Below are positions 8,203-16,683 of a stretch of 64,000 nt of DNA, piece by piece. Below the pieces are notes generated by a model. It was not told the origin of the DNA, did not search any database, and was given only the letters and a program-made list of their open reading frames with translations. Source of the DNA: an uncultured Isosphaeraceae bacterium (GTDB taxonomy: Bacteria; Planctomycetota; Planctomycetia; Isosphaerales; Isosphaeraceae). The position numbers and the translations under genes were made by a program. The stretch is taken from assembly GCA_945957605.1 (NCBI GenBank), contig CAMFLR010000008.1, forward strand, positions 186,001 through 250,000. Reading direction: 5' to 3'. The stretch's first letter is position 1, and every line of letters begins with the position of its first letter.

Positions 8203-8498
8203 TCCATGAATTGACGATTGGTCACTTCGATCTCGATGCACTAGTTTGCCGCCAGGCGGTCTCGATCAAGCCGTTGGACGAGACGACGGTCGCGCGGGTG
8301 CTCGCCGAGTTCCCGATGTTGACCGTCGAGCAGCGTGATGGCTACCTGGTCGCGCCGTGGCATGGGCGTGAAAACGCCGAGTTCGGTGAAGCATTCGCCG
8401 CGCGGATCCAGAGCGAGACCGGTTGCATGGTGGTCGACCGGCGTAACGGCCGGGTGGCTAAACTCGCCCAGAAGCTAAGCGCGCGGGCGACGGGATGA
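8199..8498 (+). CDS. Small acidic hypothetical protein, possible partner or immunity protein
   Basis: 99 residues, MIHELTIGHFDLDALVCRQA at the start and TGCMVVDRRNGRVAKL near the end. It appears cytosolic: no signal peptide or membrane helix. Its ATG overlaps the stop of the frameshift-corrected upstream gene by ATGA, and AAGGAG precedes it, so the two are translationally coupled. Coupled small pairs bracketed by repeats often encode a toxin and its immunity or antitoxin partner; here that is inference from arrangement only. No family recognised. Confidence 0.6.
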   Translation: MIHELTIGHFDLDALVCRQAVSIKPLDETTVARVLAEFPMLTVEQRDGYLVAPWHGRENAEFGEAFAARIQSETGCMVVDRRNGRVAKLAQKLSARATG

Positions 8499-8510
8499 CG
8501 CCCGAATTCC

Positions 8511-8550
8511 CCGCTCCGAGTGAAATAGGACGAACGCTCCGCTAAGAGCC
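8511..8550. repeat. Right copy of the imperfect direct repeat
   Basis: CCGCTCCGAGTGAAATAGGA, the partner of the copy at 7612, same orientation, about 900 bases away. It starts 12 bases after the stop of the small partner gene. Confidence 0.5.
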
Positions 8551-8702
8551 ACGCGCAGGCTGCCATATTCAGACCATGTGTGCGAACTTATCGTACTCAA
8601 TTCCTTGCCCTAGCCGAAAATCTTAAAGTTTGCTACATCGGTGCGCGACGATCCCAAATCCGGGTCGTTTTCATACCTCGAGGACGCAAGGAGGCGTTCC
8701 CG

Positions 8703-10130
8703 GTGTACAAATGGATGCTTTGCTGGCGGTACCTTCGCCACCGATACATTGCGCTCGCCTCGGTCATCAGCGTTATGCTGGGCGTCGCGACGATGATTGT
8801 CGTAAACTCTGTAATGGCAGGGTTTTCGGAAAAAATGCGTGACCGCCTCCATGGCGTGCTCGCCGATGTGATCGTCGAGTCTTACGACCTCGACGGGTTC
8901 TGGAATCACCAGGAAGTGATGGCCAGGATCAACGAGATCGCCGGCGAAGACGTCGAGGCAATGGCCCCGACGATGGAAACCTTTGGCCTCGCCAAGTGGA
9001 CCGTCAACGGCCACCCCTTCACTCGCCAGGTGCAGATCATCGGCGTCCAGCCCACCGAACGCGCCAAAACCGGCGACTTCGCCGAGTTTCTCTATGCCGA
9101 CGCCGACGCCGCGAACGCCAAAACACCCGGCGAACGCGTGAATATGCCTGCTTCGTTTGAAATCACCGAGAAGGTGAAGCGAAATCGTCCGGCGGGGAGG
9201 TTCCTGAACGAAGAGAAAGGCCCTGACGACCCATTCGATACACTCATTCGCGCGCAGATCGACGAGGAAGTTGCCGACCACGGCGCGATCATCGGCTTCG
9301 CAGTCGGTCACCTTCATCATGAAGGGAAAGACGTTGCCGTTGCTCCTCCGGGCACGAAAATCGGCCTGGTTTTCCCGGCGAGCGGCGCAAAGCCTGCTCC
9401 TGGTTACGACGATTTCACTGTCGTCGGTTATTTCAAGAGCGGCATGAGTGAGTACGACTCCACGCATGTCTACGTTCCGCTCGAACGCCTGCAAGCAATG
9501 CGTTTGCTCGGCGATGGCAAGAGCAAAGGTGCGGTCAATCAGATTCAGGTGAAGGCGAAGGCCGGCGTCGATCTCGACGAACTTGCCCGTAAGGTTCAGC
9601 TCGGGCTCGAAGGACTGCGGCCGATGTTCTTCAAGGTCTCAACCTGGGAACAGAAGCAAGGTCCGCTCTTGGCGGCCGTCGCGGTCGAGCAGAGCATTCT
9701 TAACATCTTGCTGTTCTTCATCATCGCGGTCGCGGGCTTCGGCATTCTGGCGATCTTCTCGATGATCGTCGTCGAGAAAACGCGCGACATCGGCATTCTC
9801 AAAGCGCTTGGCGCTTCGACGTCCGGTGTCCGGCAGATTTTCCTCGGCTATGGGCTGGCGCTCGGGATCGTCGGCAGTGGCGTGGGGATGATCGGCGGCT
9901 TGCTGTTTGTCTGGAAGATCAACGAGATCGAAGACTGGCTCAGCAAGGTCACGCACCGCAAGGTGTTTGACGACGCGATTTACTACTTCGACAAGATTCC
10001 CACGCTCGTCGAGCCATTCACGGTGATGTGGATTGTCGGCGGCGCTTTGATCATTGCGGTCGTGGCGAGCATCTGGCCGGCGCACCGGGCTTCGAAGCTC
10101 AGGCCCGTGCAGGCGCTTCGGTTTGAATGA
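8703..10130 (+). CDS. ABC transporter permease of the LolC/LolE (FtsX) family
   Basis: 475 residues from a GTG with a strong AAGGAGG eight bases upstream; an upstream ATG at 8580 would add 41 residues of poor character. First helix at about 15-40 (ALASVISVMLGVATMIVV), then a large periplasmic MacB/PCD-type domain (about 45-330). Three C-terminal helices follow (ILLFFIIAVAGFGILAIFSM; ALGIVGSGVGMIGGLLF; IVGGALIIAVVASIWPA) with the FtsX-type phrase EKTRDIGILKALGAS between them. With the ATPase 43 bases downstream it forms a lipoprotein-release or efflux-type transporter. A single permease gene suggests a homodimer. Confidence 0.92.
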   Translation: MYKWMLCWRYLRHRYIALASVISVMLGVATMIVVNSVMAGFSEKMRDRLHGVLADVIVESYDLDGFWNHQEVMARINEIAGEDVEAMAPTMETFGLAKWTVNGHPFTRQVQIIGVQPTERAKTGDFAEFLYADADAANAKTPGERVNMPASFEITEKVKRNRPAGRFLNEEKGPDDPFDTLIRAQIDEEVADHGAIIGFAVGHLHHEGKDVAVAPPGTKIGLVFPASGAKPAPGYDDFTVVGYFKSGMSEYDSTHVYVPLERLQAMRLLGDGKSKGAVNQIQVKAKAGVDLDELARKVQLGLEGLRPMFFKVSTWEQKQGPLLAAVAVEQSILNILLFFIIAVAGFGILAIFSMIVVEKTRDIGILKALGASTSGVRQIFLGYGLALGIVGSGVGMIGGLLFVWKINEIEDWLSKVTHRKVFDDAIYYFDKIPTLVEPFTVMWIVGGALIIAVVASIWPAHRASKLRPVQALRFE

Positions 10131-10173
10131 GCGGACGGTCGTCTTTCATTCACAGATCAAGGAGGATTGAGCG

Positions 10174-10884
10174 ATGACCGTTCATCTTTCGGCCGTGGGA
10201 CTGGAAAAGTCGTATCGCAAGGGTCGCACCGGAGTTCCGGTGCTCCACGGTGTCGACCTGCAGGTCGAGCGTGGCGAGTTGGTGGCCGTGATCGGCCAGA
10301 GCGGTTCGGGCAAGAGCACGCTGTTGCACTTGCTCGGCCTGCTCGACACGCCCGACACCGGCGAAGTTTGGCTCGACGGCGATCGCATCGACAATCTGCG
10401 AGAACGCAAGCGCGATGATTTGCGTAATCGCACGTTCGGTTTCATCTTCCAGTTCTATCACCTGCTGCCCGAGCTGAGTGCGCTCGAAAACGTCATGCTG
10501 CCGCACATGATCCGGCTCAAGGCGTGGTCGTATCTCAAACAGCGCAAGGCGATCAGATCGCGGGCGACTGAATTGCTCGAACGCGTCGGGCTGGGACATC
10601 GCCTAACTCACAAGCCGAACGAGCTTTCGGGCGGCGAAATGCAGCGCACGGCGATTGCTCGCGCACTTGCTGGCGGGCCGGAAATTCTGCTCGCCGACGA
10701 GCCGACTGGTAACCTCGATTCGGGGTCAGGCCAGGGGGTGCTGGAACTGCTCCGCGACTTGAACCGAGAGCGCGGGCTGACTATGATGATGGTTACCCAT
10801 GATCAAACCATCGCCCAGCAGGCGGACCGGATTGTCCGGCTCGCTGAGGGGCGGATCGACGAATGGGCTGCGGCCATCGCCTGA
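10174..10884 (+). CDS. lolD: ABC transporter ATP-binding protein, LolD-like
   Basis: 236 residues. Walker A GQSGSGKST (about residues 41-49), Q-loop FQFYHLLPE, signature LSGGEMQRTAIARAL, Walker B EILLADEPTGNLDS and the switch His in VTHD are all intact. The QFYHLLPELSALENVMLP wording is that of the LolD/MacB class. AAGGAGG precedes the ATG. It powers the permease encoded just upstream, on the cytoplasmic face of the inner membrane. The cargo is inferred to be lipoprotein; an efflux substrate is possible. Confidence 0.92.
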   Translation: MTVHLSAVGLEKSYRKGRTGVPVLHGVDLQVERGELVAVIGQSGSGKSTLLHLLGLLDTPDTGEVWLDGDRIDNLRERKRDDLRNRTFGFIFQFYHLLPELSALENVMLPHMIRLKAWSYLKQRKAIRSRATELLERVGLGHRLTHKPNELSGGEMQRTAIARALAGGPEILLADEPTGNLDSGSGQGVLELLRDLNRERGLTMMMVTHDQTIAQQADRIVRLAEGRIDEWAAAIA

Positions 10885-10950
10885 AGGACTCACGACGGGA
10901 GACCGGCGGGGCCGAAGGATGAGAGTCCCGCCCCCGGGAGTGAGCGACGG

Positions 10951-11814
10951 ATGAGCCCCAAGGTTTATATCGGCGGTAAGCTGTACGAAAAGGCCGATGC
11001 GAAGATCAGCGTCTTCGACCACGGTCTGCTCTATGGCGACGGCGTTTTCGAGGGGATTCGGTCGTATTCCGGCAAGGTTTTCCGCCTCGAAGCGCATATC
11101 AAGCGTCTCTACGAATCGGCCCGCGCCATCAGCCTCGTCATCCCTATGACGCAGGCTGATATGTGCCAGGCCGTCGTCGACACGCTCAACGCCAACAAAC
11201 TCGTCGATGCTTATATTCGTCTTGTGATCACGCGAGGCGCGGGCAGCCTCGGGCTCGACCCGCGCAAGACGAGCGATCCGCAGGTGATCATCATCACCGA
11301 CTCGATCAGCCTTTATCCGGCTGAGCTTTATGAGTCGGGCCTGAAGATCATCACCGCCGGCACGATGCGCAATCATCCCAGCGCACTCAACCCGCGCATC
11401 AAGTCGCTGAACTACCTGAATAGCATTCTCGCGAAGATGGAAGGTACGAACGCCGGCTGCCTCGAAGCCCTGATGCTCAACCACAAGGGCGAAGTAGCCG
11501 AGTGCACCGGTGATAATATCTTCATCGTGCGTGATCGCGAGGTTCATACGCCGTCCATCGATTCGGGGATTCTCGAAGGGATCACCCGCGATGCGGTGCT
11601 CGAGATTGCTAAGAGTGCCGGCTACAAGGTGTTCGAGCGGACGATGGACCGCCACGACATCCACATCTCCGATGAATGCTTCCTGACCGGCACTGCCGCG
11701 GAAGTGATTCCCGTCGTCGAGCTTGATGGCCGTCCAATTGGCAACGGCAAGCCGGGACCTGTGACGCTCGACCTGCACGCGCGGTTCCACCGCCTGGTGC
11801 GCGGCGAGGCGTAA
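10951..11814 (+). CDS. ilvE: Branched-chain amino acid aminotransferase, class IV PLP enzyme
   Basis: 287 residues. Final step of valine, leucine and isoleucine synthesis: amination of the 2-oxo acids with glutamate. Fold-type IV signatures: LLYGDGVFEGIRSYSGKVFR at the front, the PLP lysine in IKSLNYLNSILAK, EALMLNHKGEVAECTGDNIF, and the PLP-phosphate site FLTGTAAEVIPV. GGGAG lies upstream of the ATG. Related class IV enzymes (D-amino acid aminotransferase, aminodeoxychorismate lyase) are less likely given the VFEGIRSY and TGTAAEV wording. Confidence 0.9.
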   Translation: MSPKVYIGGKLYEKADAKISVFDHGLLYGDGVFEGIRSYSGKVFRLEAHIKRLYESARAISLVIPMTQADMCQAVVDTLNANKLVDAYIRLVITRGAGSLGLDPRKTSDPQVIIITDSISLYPAELYESGLKIITAGTMRNHPSALNPRIKSLNYLNSILAKMEGTNAGCLEALMLNHKGEVAECTGDNIFIVRDREVHTPSIDSGILEGITRDAVLEIAKSAGYKVFERTMDRHDIHISDECFLTGTAAEVIPVVELDGRPIGNGKPGPVTLDLHARFHRLVRGEA

Positions 11815-11865
11815 CTTTTTCGCGCGGGCAAGCTCGAATTACAGCACGATCCTGGAGCATCGCGA

Positions 11866-12318
11866 ATGCTGGCGATCCGCTCGATTCTCGCGCCGACCGA
11901 CTTCAGCGAACATTCGCACGTGTCGCTTCGTTACGCCGTAGGACTGGCGGAAAAATTCGGCGCGACGTTGCACCTGCTGCACGTGCTGCCCGACATGATT
12001 CCGCCCAGTCCCGACGTGATGCTCTCGCCTGCGATGCCGCCTGAGTATTACACCGAGAGCGAAGAGGCGTCGAAGGAAGCGCTCGCACGTACGCTCGATC
12101 CGGCGTGGGGAACTCCGCCTCAGGTCGTGACCAACACACGTTGGGGCGAACCGGTCGACGGTATCGTCACTTATGCGAATGAGCAGGCGATTGAGTTGAT
12201 CGTAGTGGCGACGCACGGCCGGCATGGTTTGAGTCACGCGCTGCTGGGTTCGGCGGCCGAGCGAATCATTCGCGAGGCCCCCTGCCCCGTGTTGTCAATT
12301 CGCGAGCCGCATGCTTAA
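11866..12318 (+). CDS. Universal stress protein (UspA family)
   Basis: 150 residues, one Usp domain. The N-terminus ILAPTDFSEHSHVSLRYAVG and the ATP-binding motif near the C-terminus, THGRHGLSHALLGSAAERII followed by CPVLSIR, are typical of the ATP-binding subgroup. TGGAG lies seven bases upstream of the ATG. Cytosolic; a stress or energy-status role is known for the family but the trigger here is unknown. It follows ilvE by 51 bases and may be co-transcribed. Confidence 0.9.
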   Translation: MLAIRSILAPTDFSEHSHVSLRYAVGLAEKFGATLHLLHVLPDMIPPSPDVMLSPAMPPEYYTESEEASKEALARTLDPAWGTPPQVVTNTRWGEPVDGIVTYANEQAIELIVVATHGRHGLSHALLGSAAERIIREAPCPVLSIREPHA

Positions 12319-12349
12319 CGGTATTAGCTAATCAGAGGCTGGTTGTTGG

Positions 12350-12420
12350 GTGCCACTGGCTATGCCAGTGCTCTTCGATTTTCACTTGCAGTGATGAGCA
12401 CTGGCATAGCCAGTGGCTCC
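12350..12420. repeat. Inverted-repeat element, copy 1
   Basis: Two perfect 22-base arms (12352-12373 and 12396-12417) around a 22-base centre. Each arm is itself palindromic (CACTGGC-TAT-GCCAGTG). A second, slightly diverged copy occurs at 29484-29551. It has no coding capacity. It resembles a REP/BIME-like or MITE-like intergenic element. Confidence 0.75.
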
Positions 12421-12458
12421 TGATCTTTGCAGAAGAGAACAACTCGGGAGGCGCTATC

Positions 12459-13631
12459 TTGCGAACATCGGCCGCCGCGCAGGTCGCTCCCTCGAAGATT
12501 CGCGCCATCGCCGCAATCGCGGAAGAGTATCCCGGTACGCTTCGACTCTTCTACGGCGAAGACACGCTCCCCACGCCCGACTTCATCAAATCCGCCGGCC
12601 AGCGGGCAATCGACGCCAATCGCACCTATTACACGCCCAACGCCGGCTACCCAGAGTTGCGCGCCGCGATCGCCGAGCAGGTCGCACGGCTGCACGGCGT
12701 AACAATTGATCCGGCGAGCGAAGTCGTCGTCACCGCGAGCGGGATGGTCGCGATCTTGCTCGCTTGCCAGGCGACGCTTGGTCCAGGCACGTCGGCTCTC
12801 GTCGCCACGCCGCTTTGGCCCAACATCTCGGCGGCGATTCGCGTCACCGGCGCCGAGGCGATTGAAGTGCCGCTCGCTCTGATGGGCGAAGGCGACTCAC
12901 TTCGGTTCACGCTCGATTTCGATCGTTTCGAGGCAGCAGTCCGGCCAGAAACACGTGTGCTCGCGCTTGCAAGTCCAGGCAACCCGACCGCTTGGACTGC
13001 GACGCACGAAGATTGGCTCAAGCTCGTCGCATTCTGCGAACGCCACGATCTCTGGCTGCTGGCCGACGGTGTGTATGAGCGAATTGTCTTCGAAGGAAAT
13101 GTCGCACCGAGCCCGCTCTCTGTGCCCGGTGCCCGCGAGCGGACGATCATCGCGCAGAGCTTTTCCAAGACCTATCGCATGACCGGTTGGCGGCTGGGCT
13201 ACCTCATCGCGCCGCCGGCTCTTACTCGCTCGATGACGCAATTGCACGAGTTCGTCGTCAGCAACGCGTTTGGCGTGGCGCAGGAGGCGGCTCGCGTGGC
13301 CTTGCGAGAAGGCGAGTCGTTCGTACGCGAGAGCCAGGAGCGTTACGCACGACACGCCCGAATCGCAATTGATCGGCTGAGGCGACTAGATGGCGTCGAC
13401 GTTCCCGAACCGACCGGGGCTTTCTACGTCTTTCCTCGCCTGCGAGGGCTGACTGACTCGTATGCGTTCTGCGAGCGACTCGTCATCGAGCGCCGGCTTG
13501 GCCTCGCACCGGGCGCTGCGTTTGGTGCTGGCGGTGAAGGACACATTCGCCTTTGCTTCGCCGTCGACGAGACCACGCTCATCGAGGCTCTCGACCGATT
13601 CGAGTCCGCCTGGAATGAAATGAAGGGATAA
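12459..13631 (+). CDS. Class I/II PLP-dependent aminotransferase
   Basis: 390 residues from a TTG with GGAGG seven bases upstream. Fold-type I aminotransferase: YYTPNAGYPELRAAIAEQV, the LASPGNPTAWTATHEDWLKL substrate/PLP region with the Asn, the DGVYERI Asp, and the PLP lysine in QSFSKTYRMTGWRLGYL. It transfers amino groups between an amino acid and a 2-oxo acid; aspartate/aromatic-type subgroup likely, exact substrate unclear. It is followed within 6 bases by a NUDIX gene and probably shares its transcript. Confidence 0.88.
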   Translation: MRTSAAAQVAPSKIRAIAAIAEEYPGTLRLFYGEDTLPTPDFIKSAGQRAIDANRTYYTPNAGYPELRAAIAEQVARLHGVTIDPASEVVVTASGMVAILLACQATLGPGTSALVATPLWPNISAAIRVTGAEAIEVPLALMGEGDSLRFTLDFDRFEAAVRPETRVLALASPGNPTAWTATHEDWLKLVAFCERHDLWLLADGVYERIVFEGNVAPSPLSVPGARERTIIAQSFSKTYRMTGWRLGYLIAPPALTRSMTQLHEFVVSNAFGVAQEAARVALREGESFVRESQERYARHARIAIDRLRRLDGVDVPEPTGAFYVFPRLRGLTDSYAFCERLVIERRLGLAPGAAFGAGGEGHIRLCFAVDETTLIEALDRFESAWNEMKG

Positions 13632-13637
13632 AGACTC

Positions 13638-14174
13638 GTGAGCGATGCGAATTCGACGCCCGAACGGCGTGTGATCTACCAGGGGCGGAAAATCGACCTT
13701 GCGCTTCAGCCAGTCAAGCTCTCCGATGGCTCGATCGCCGATCGCGAAGTTGTTGTGCATCGTGGCGCGGTTGCATTGCTACCGCTCGTCGATGCCGATC
13801 ATGTTTGCTTGCTCAAGAATTACCGCTATACGGTGGGCAAGACGCTCTGGGAAGTGCCGGCGGGAACGATCGACGCCGGCGAGACGCCCGACGAAACCGC
13901 GCCTCGTGAGTTAACGGAGGAAACTGGCTACATCGCCGGCAAGGTGACGAAACTCACCGACTGGCTCGTCTCACCTGGCGTCATGACCGAGCGCATGTAT
14001 CTTTATGTTTGCGAAGATTTGCGGCCTGGCCAGGTTGCTCACCAGCCCGATGAGAATCTTGAACCGGTCGTCGTGACGTGGTCGGAAGCGGTGAAGATGG
14101 TCGACGACGGTCGCATCGAAGACGCGAAGTCGATGCTCGCAATTTTACTCTGGGATAGAAAACGTTCAAAATAG
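13638..14174 (+). CDS. NUDIX hydrolase, ADP-ribose pyrophosphatase-like
   Basis: 178 residues, GTG start. The NUDIX box is intact: G-x5-E-x7-RELTEETG around GTIDAGETPDETAPREL. The surrounding VHRGAVALLPLVD, NYRYTVGKTLWEVPAGTID and LVSPGVMTERMYLYVCEDL are those of ADP-ribose/GDP-mannose pyrophosphatases, which split nucleoside diphosphate linkages with Mg2+. It begins 6 bases after the aminotransferase stop. Exact substrate inferred from family wording only. Confidence 0.9.
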   Translation: MSDANSTPERRVIYQGRKIDLALQPVKLSDGSIADREVVVHRGAVALLPLVDADHVCLLKNYRYTVGKTLWEVPAGTIDAGETPDETAPRELTEETGYIAGKVTKLTDWLVSPGVMTERMYLYVCEDLRPGQVAHQPDENLEPVVVTWSEAVKMVDDGRIEDAKSMLAILLWDRKRSK

Positions 14175-14193
14175 CAAGTGCTTAATTGATCGT

Positions 14194-14691
14194 TTAAAGC
14201 GATGTGTGCGATTCGTGAACGTAATGCCCAACGACTCGCTCGTGTTCGTCGAAAAAGATATACGCGCTAATCGATGAAAATCCCAGGACCGATCGGCGCG
14301 TCTCGGGGTAGTTCACACGCACGATCGAATGCACCGCCTCGTTCTTCAAGCCCGCAAGTTCGGCGACGGTATGATGACCGTAACCAGCCATCCATACGCC
14401 TTTGACTGCGTCTTCGCCAGCTCGCTCCGCGAGATAATACATCACCGCTTTTTCGTTTTGCGGCGTATACGATTCGATTCCGTTCGCGGCGAGCCAGCTC
14501 TCGACTTCAGACCGTGATTGGCCTGATTTGACGCCTGTCCGAAGCCATTGTCTGGCTTCGTCAACGGTCATCGGCGTCGCGGGCGGTTGGTAGCTCAGAG
14601 CTGCCAATGCGAGGCATGCGGCTGTAACGACCGCTAAGCCAAACCTAACGACGAAGCGGACGAAAAACTGCTTGTCCTGGGTTGGGGACAT
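14194..14691 (-). CDS. Hypothetical membrane-anchored protein
   Basis: 165 residues. One hydrophobic segment at about 14-33 (VRFGLAVVTAACLALAALSY) could be a signal anchor; the rest would be periplasmic. The soluble part includes DEARQWLRTGVKSGQSRSEV, of the kind seen in small assembly or outer-membrane factors, and ISAYIFFDEHERVVGHYV. AAAGG upstream of the ATG. I recognise no family. It converges with the NUDIX gene, with 19 bases between them. Confidence 0.65.
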   Translation of the reverse strand: MSPTQDKQFFVRFVVRFGLAVVTAACLALAALSYQPPATPMTVDEARQWLRTGVKSGQSRSEVESWLAANGIESYTPQNEKAVMYYLAERAGEDAVKGVWMAGYGHHTVAELAGLKNEAVHSIVRVNYPETRRSVLGFSSISAYIFFDEHERVVGHYVHESHTSL

Positions 14692-14736
14692 CGGCAGCCT
14701 TTCGCCCGCTACGTTTTCAGTTCTGAGTCAATCGGC

Positions 14737-15726
14737 TCAGCGTGACTGTACCTTGAAGCTCGCGGGCATCAGCACCGCGTCGACAGGAGTCAGGCCATAC
14801 GCTGGACGATTTTGCTCGTTCAGGTAGAGGTCGCGGTCGGCCGGGGTAACCGTCCGTGAGCGGTGCCAGCCCGAGTGGCCGTCGGCGAACAGGACGTTTT
14901 GCCCCTGCTTTCCGTGGTTGGGGCTATTACCTTCGAGCACGGTGCCCAGGTCGAACGCCGGACGGTCGGCGACGATCGGAATCGCGTGCGACGCCATTGC
15001 AGACAGCGGGCCAGCCTTGCCCTTCGGGTCGAGGTAGGTCGCTTCGCTTGCGTAGTTGCCAACGTGGAAGGCGTAGTCGTTCGTGCCGAGGATCTTGCAA
15101 GCCTCGTCGGGCGAAACCTTCATGATGTCGGCAACTTCGCGGAGCTTGGGCAGCCGGTCGGGGCATTCGGTCGCGTTGCTACCGCCCGGGCAGCGAAGGT
15201 CGGTCGGGTCGATCGAGAAGCCCGCGTCGTTCAGGCGGCAAACGATCGTCCCGGCGTGAGGCACTTCCTCCTCCGAATCGACGAAGGGGTAGAAGTGGTT
15301 GATCGCGGCGTACTGATGTAGCCGCATACCCACTTTTTGCAGATTGTTCTGGCAGGATGCCCTGCCCCATTGCTCGCGGCCGCGCAGGATCACCGGAGCC
15401 AGCGCGAGAACACTCGCGAGAAAGATGGCCGCGGCGACCGCCAGGTCTTCGCGGCGCAGTCGTGTTCGGCCGGGGGCCATTTCGAGGATGACCGGCTCCT
15501 CGCGGCGTTTGACTTCGCGCTTCACGAATAAAACCGTGCGATCCGCGAGTCCTGCCGGAGGCTCGAATGCCTCGTCATCATCGTCCAGGAAGAGACCTAG
15601 CTCGTGCCGTAGCGTCTCGAGCCGGGTTGTAAGTGACGGGTCGATTTCGACCTCGCGCATTGCCTGTTCAAGTTCGGTTCCTTCAAGCTTTCCGAGTGCG
15701 TAGTCGAGTTGATCGGCGGAGTTCAT
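14737..15726 (-). CDS. Anti-sigma-factor-like membrane protein with a pseudopilin-like/H-x9-DG type periplasmic domain
   Basis: About 329 residues. The N-terminus (MNSADQLDYALGKLEGTELE) resembles the short cytosolic domain of planctomycete anti-sigma proteins; no zinc-binding HxxxCxxC is visible. A membrane segment follows at about 117-136 (LAVAAAIFLASVLALAPVIL). The outer part begins CQNNLQKVGMRLHQYAAIN and contains NVLFADGHSGWHRS, the wording of DUF1559-type proteins. It starts 4 bases after the ECF sigma factor's stop, supporting a sigma/anti-sigma pair. The combination is unusual; the regulatory role is inferred from position. Confidence 0.75.
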   Translation of the reverse strand: MNSADQLDYALGKLEGTELEQAMREVEIDPSLTTRLETLRHELGLFLDDDDEAFEPPAGLADRTVLFVKREVKRREEPVILEMAPGRTRLRREDLAVAAAIFLASVLALAPVILRGREQWGRASCQNNLQKVGMRLHQYAAINHFYPFVDSEEEVPHAGTIVCRLNDAGFSIDPTDLRCPGGSNATECPDRLPKLREVADIMKVSPDEACKILGTNDYAFHVGNYASEATYLDPKGKAGPLSAMASHAIPIVADRPAFDLGTVLEGNSPNHGKQGQNVLFADGHSGWHRSRTVTPADRDLYLNEQNRPAYGLTPVDAVLMPASFKVQSR

Positions 15727-15730
15727 GGGA

Positions 15731-16369
15731 TTAACCATCCTCGTCGCGGTGCGACGCTTTGGCCATCTCTCCGAGCTTGGCCAGTGCGGCATGCAGCCGC
15801 GATTTCACGGTTCCCACCGGGATCTGCAGTATTTCCGCGATCTCGCGGTACTTCAAATCCTGATAATAGGCAAGATTGAGAGTCTCTTTGAGCGTGTCCG
15901 GCAAGCGGTTGATGCTCTCGCGAACCCATTCCTGCCGCTCCTTCTGCTGCAATTGCGCCAGAGGCCCAACCCCTTCGTTCACCAACAAATCAATCAAGGC
16001 CCCAGGATCGGCGTCGTCCGAACCCGACCGTTGCTGGTCGAGGCTCAGGGTCGGATGCCGCCCTGCCTTGCGAAGCGTGTCGACTGCTTGATGCGTGGCG
16101 ATTGCATAAAGCCAGGGCCGAAACGGCCGCCCGTCGTCGTAAAGAGAACGCTTCACGTGGACTTGCAGAAACGTGTTCTGAAACACGTCCTCCGCCAGCG
16201 ATGCGTCTCCGAGATAGCGGGCGAGGTAACGAAAGAGTTCGCGCTCATAGCGCTTGACGAGCAGATTGAAGTCCTCAGGCTTCCCCGAGTCGCGGTAACG
16301 ACTCATGATCGCCTCGTCCGTCGGCGTGGCGAGGTCGTTCGCAGGCTCGGAACCCAGGGCCTTCATCAT
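15731..16369 (-). CDS. RNA polymerase ECF-type sigma factor
   Basis: 212 residues. Sigma region 2 is visible as FNLLVKRYERELFRYLARYL ... AEDVFQNTFLQVH, with the -10 recognition helix in the following PFRPWLYAIATHQAVD. Region 4 is QEWVRESINRLPDTLKETLN with the helix-turn-helix YREIAEILQIPVGTVKSRLH. A long serine/aspartate-rich linker joins them. It directs RNA polymerase to a regulon that cannot be read from the window. The next gene, 4 bases on, is its likely anti-sigma factor. Confidence 0.93.
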   Translation of the reverse strand: MMKALGSEPANDLATPTDEAIMSRYRDSGKPEDFNLLVKRYERELFRYLARYLGDASLAEDVFQNTFLQVHVKRSLYDDGRPFRPWLYAIATHQAVDTLRKAGRHPTLSLDQQRSGSDDADPGALIDLLVNEGVGPLAQLQQKERQEWVRESINRLPDTLKETLNLAYYQDLKYREIAEILQIPVGTVKSRLHAALAKLGEMAKASHRDEDG

Positions 16370-16683
16370 GAGCTACGTTCCGCCACGGCCAAGAGTTCGG
16401 GACCAGGAGAATAATCTTGGACGAATTCCGAAAAAAGGTCGTCACACTCCAACCTGACTAACCCGACAGTGTAAACCCATACCGTGCTAAGCTCAAGACT
16501 TGGATTCACCCACCCTGTCATCCCCTCGACCTCTCATCCCAACCCACCAGCGCCGCAAACTTCGCCCCATTCACCCCAAATGCCAGGCTTGAATGTGATG
16601 ACCGGCTTGAGGTTGCGTTAAATCGCTCCGCCCGTGTATCCTCCCGCCTGAACGACCCTCGACTCTGTTGCGGGAGAGGTGGG
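16370..16683. other. Intergenic, nothing recognised
   Basis: About 314 bases between the divergent sigma factor and VOC genes. It must carry both promoters. No hairpin, repeat or small gene stood out, apart from the GGGAGAGG ribosome-binding site just before the VOC gene. Confidence 0.5.

Noticed and set aside
8610-9494. Long minus-strand frame opposite the LolC/E-type gene
   Set aside because: It is fully contained in a gene with a clear membrane-protein fold and a strong ribosome-binding site. The minus-strand translation shows no motif.
10726-11790. Minus-strand frame of 354 residues opposite lolD and ilvE
   Set aside because: It spans the end of one convincing gene and all of another; the residue pattern is the mirror image of their codons.
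12350-12420. Intrinsic terminator reading of the inverted repeat
   Set aside because: No T-tract follows, the arms are nested palindromes and a second copy exists elsewhere, so a dispersed repeat explains it better.
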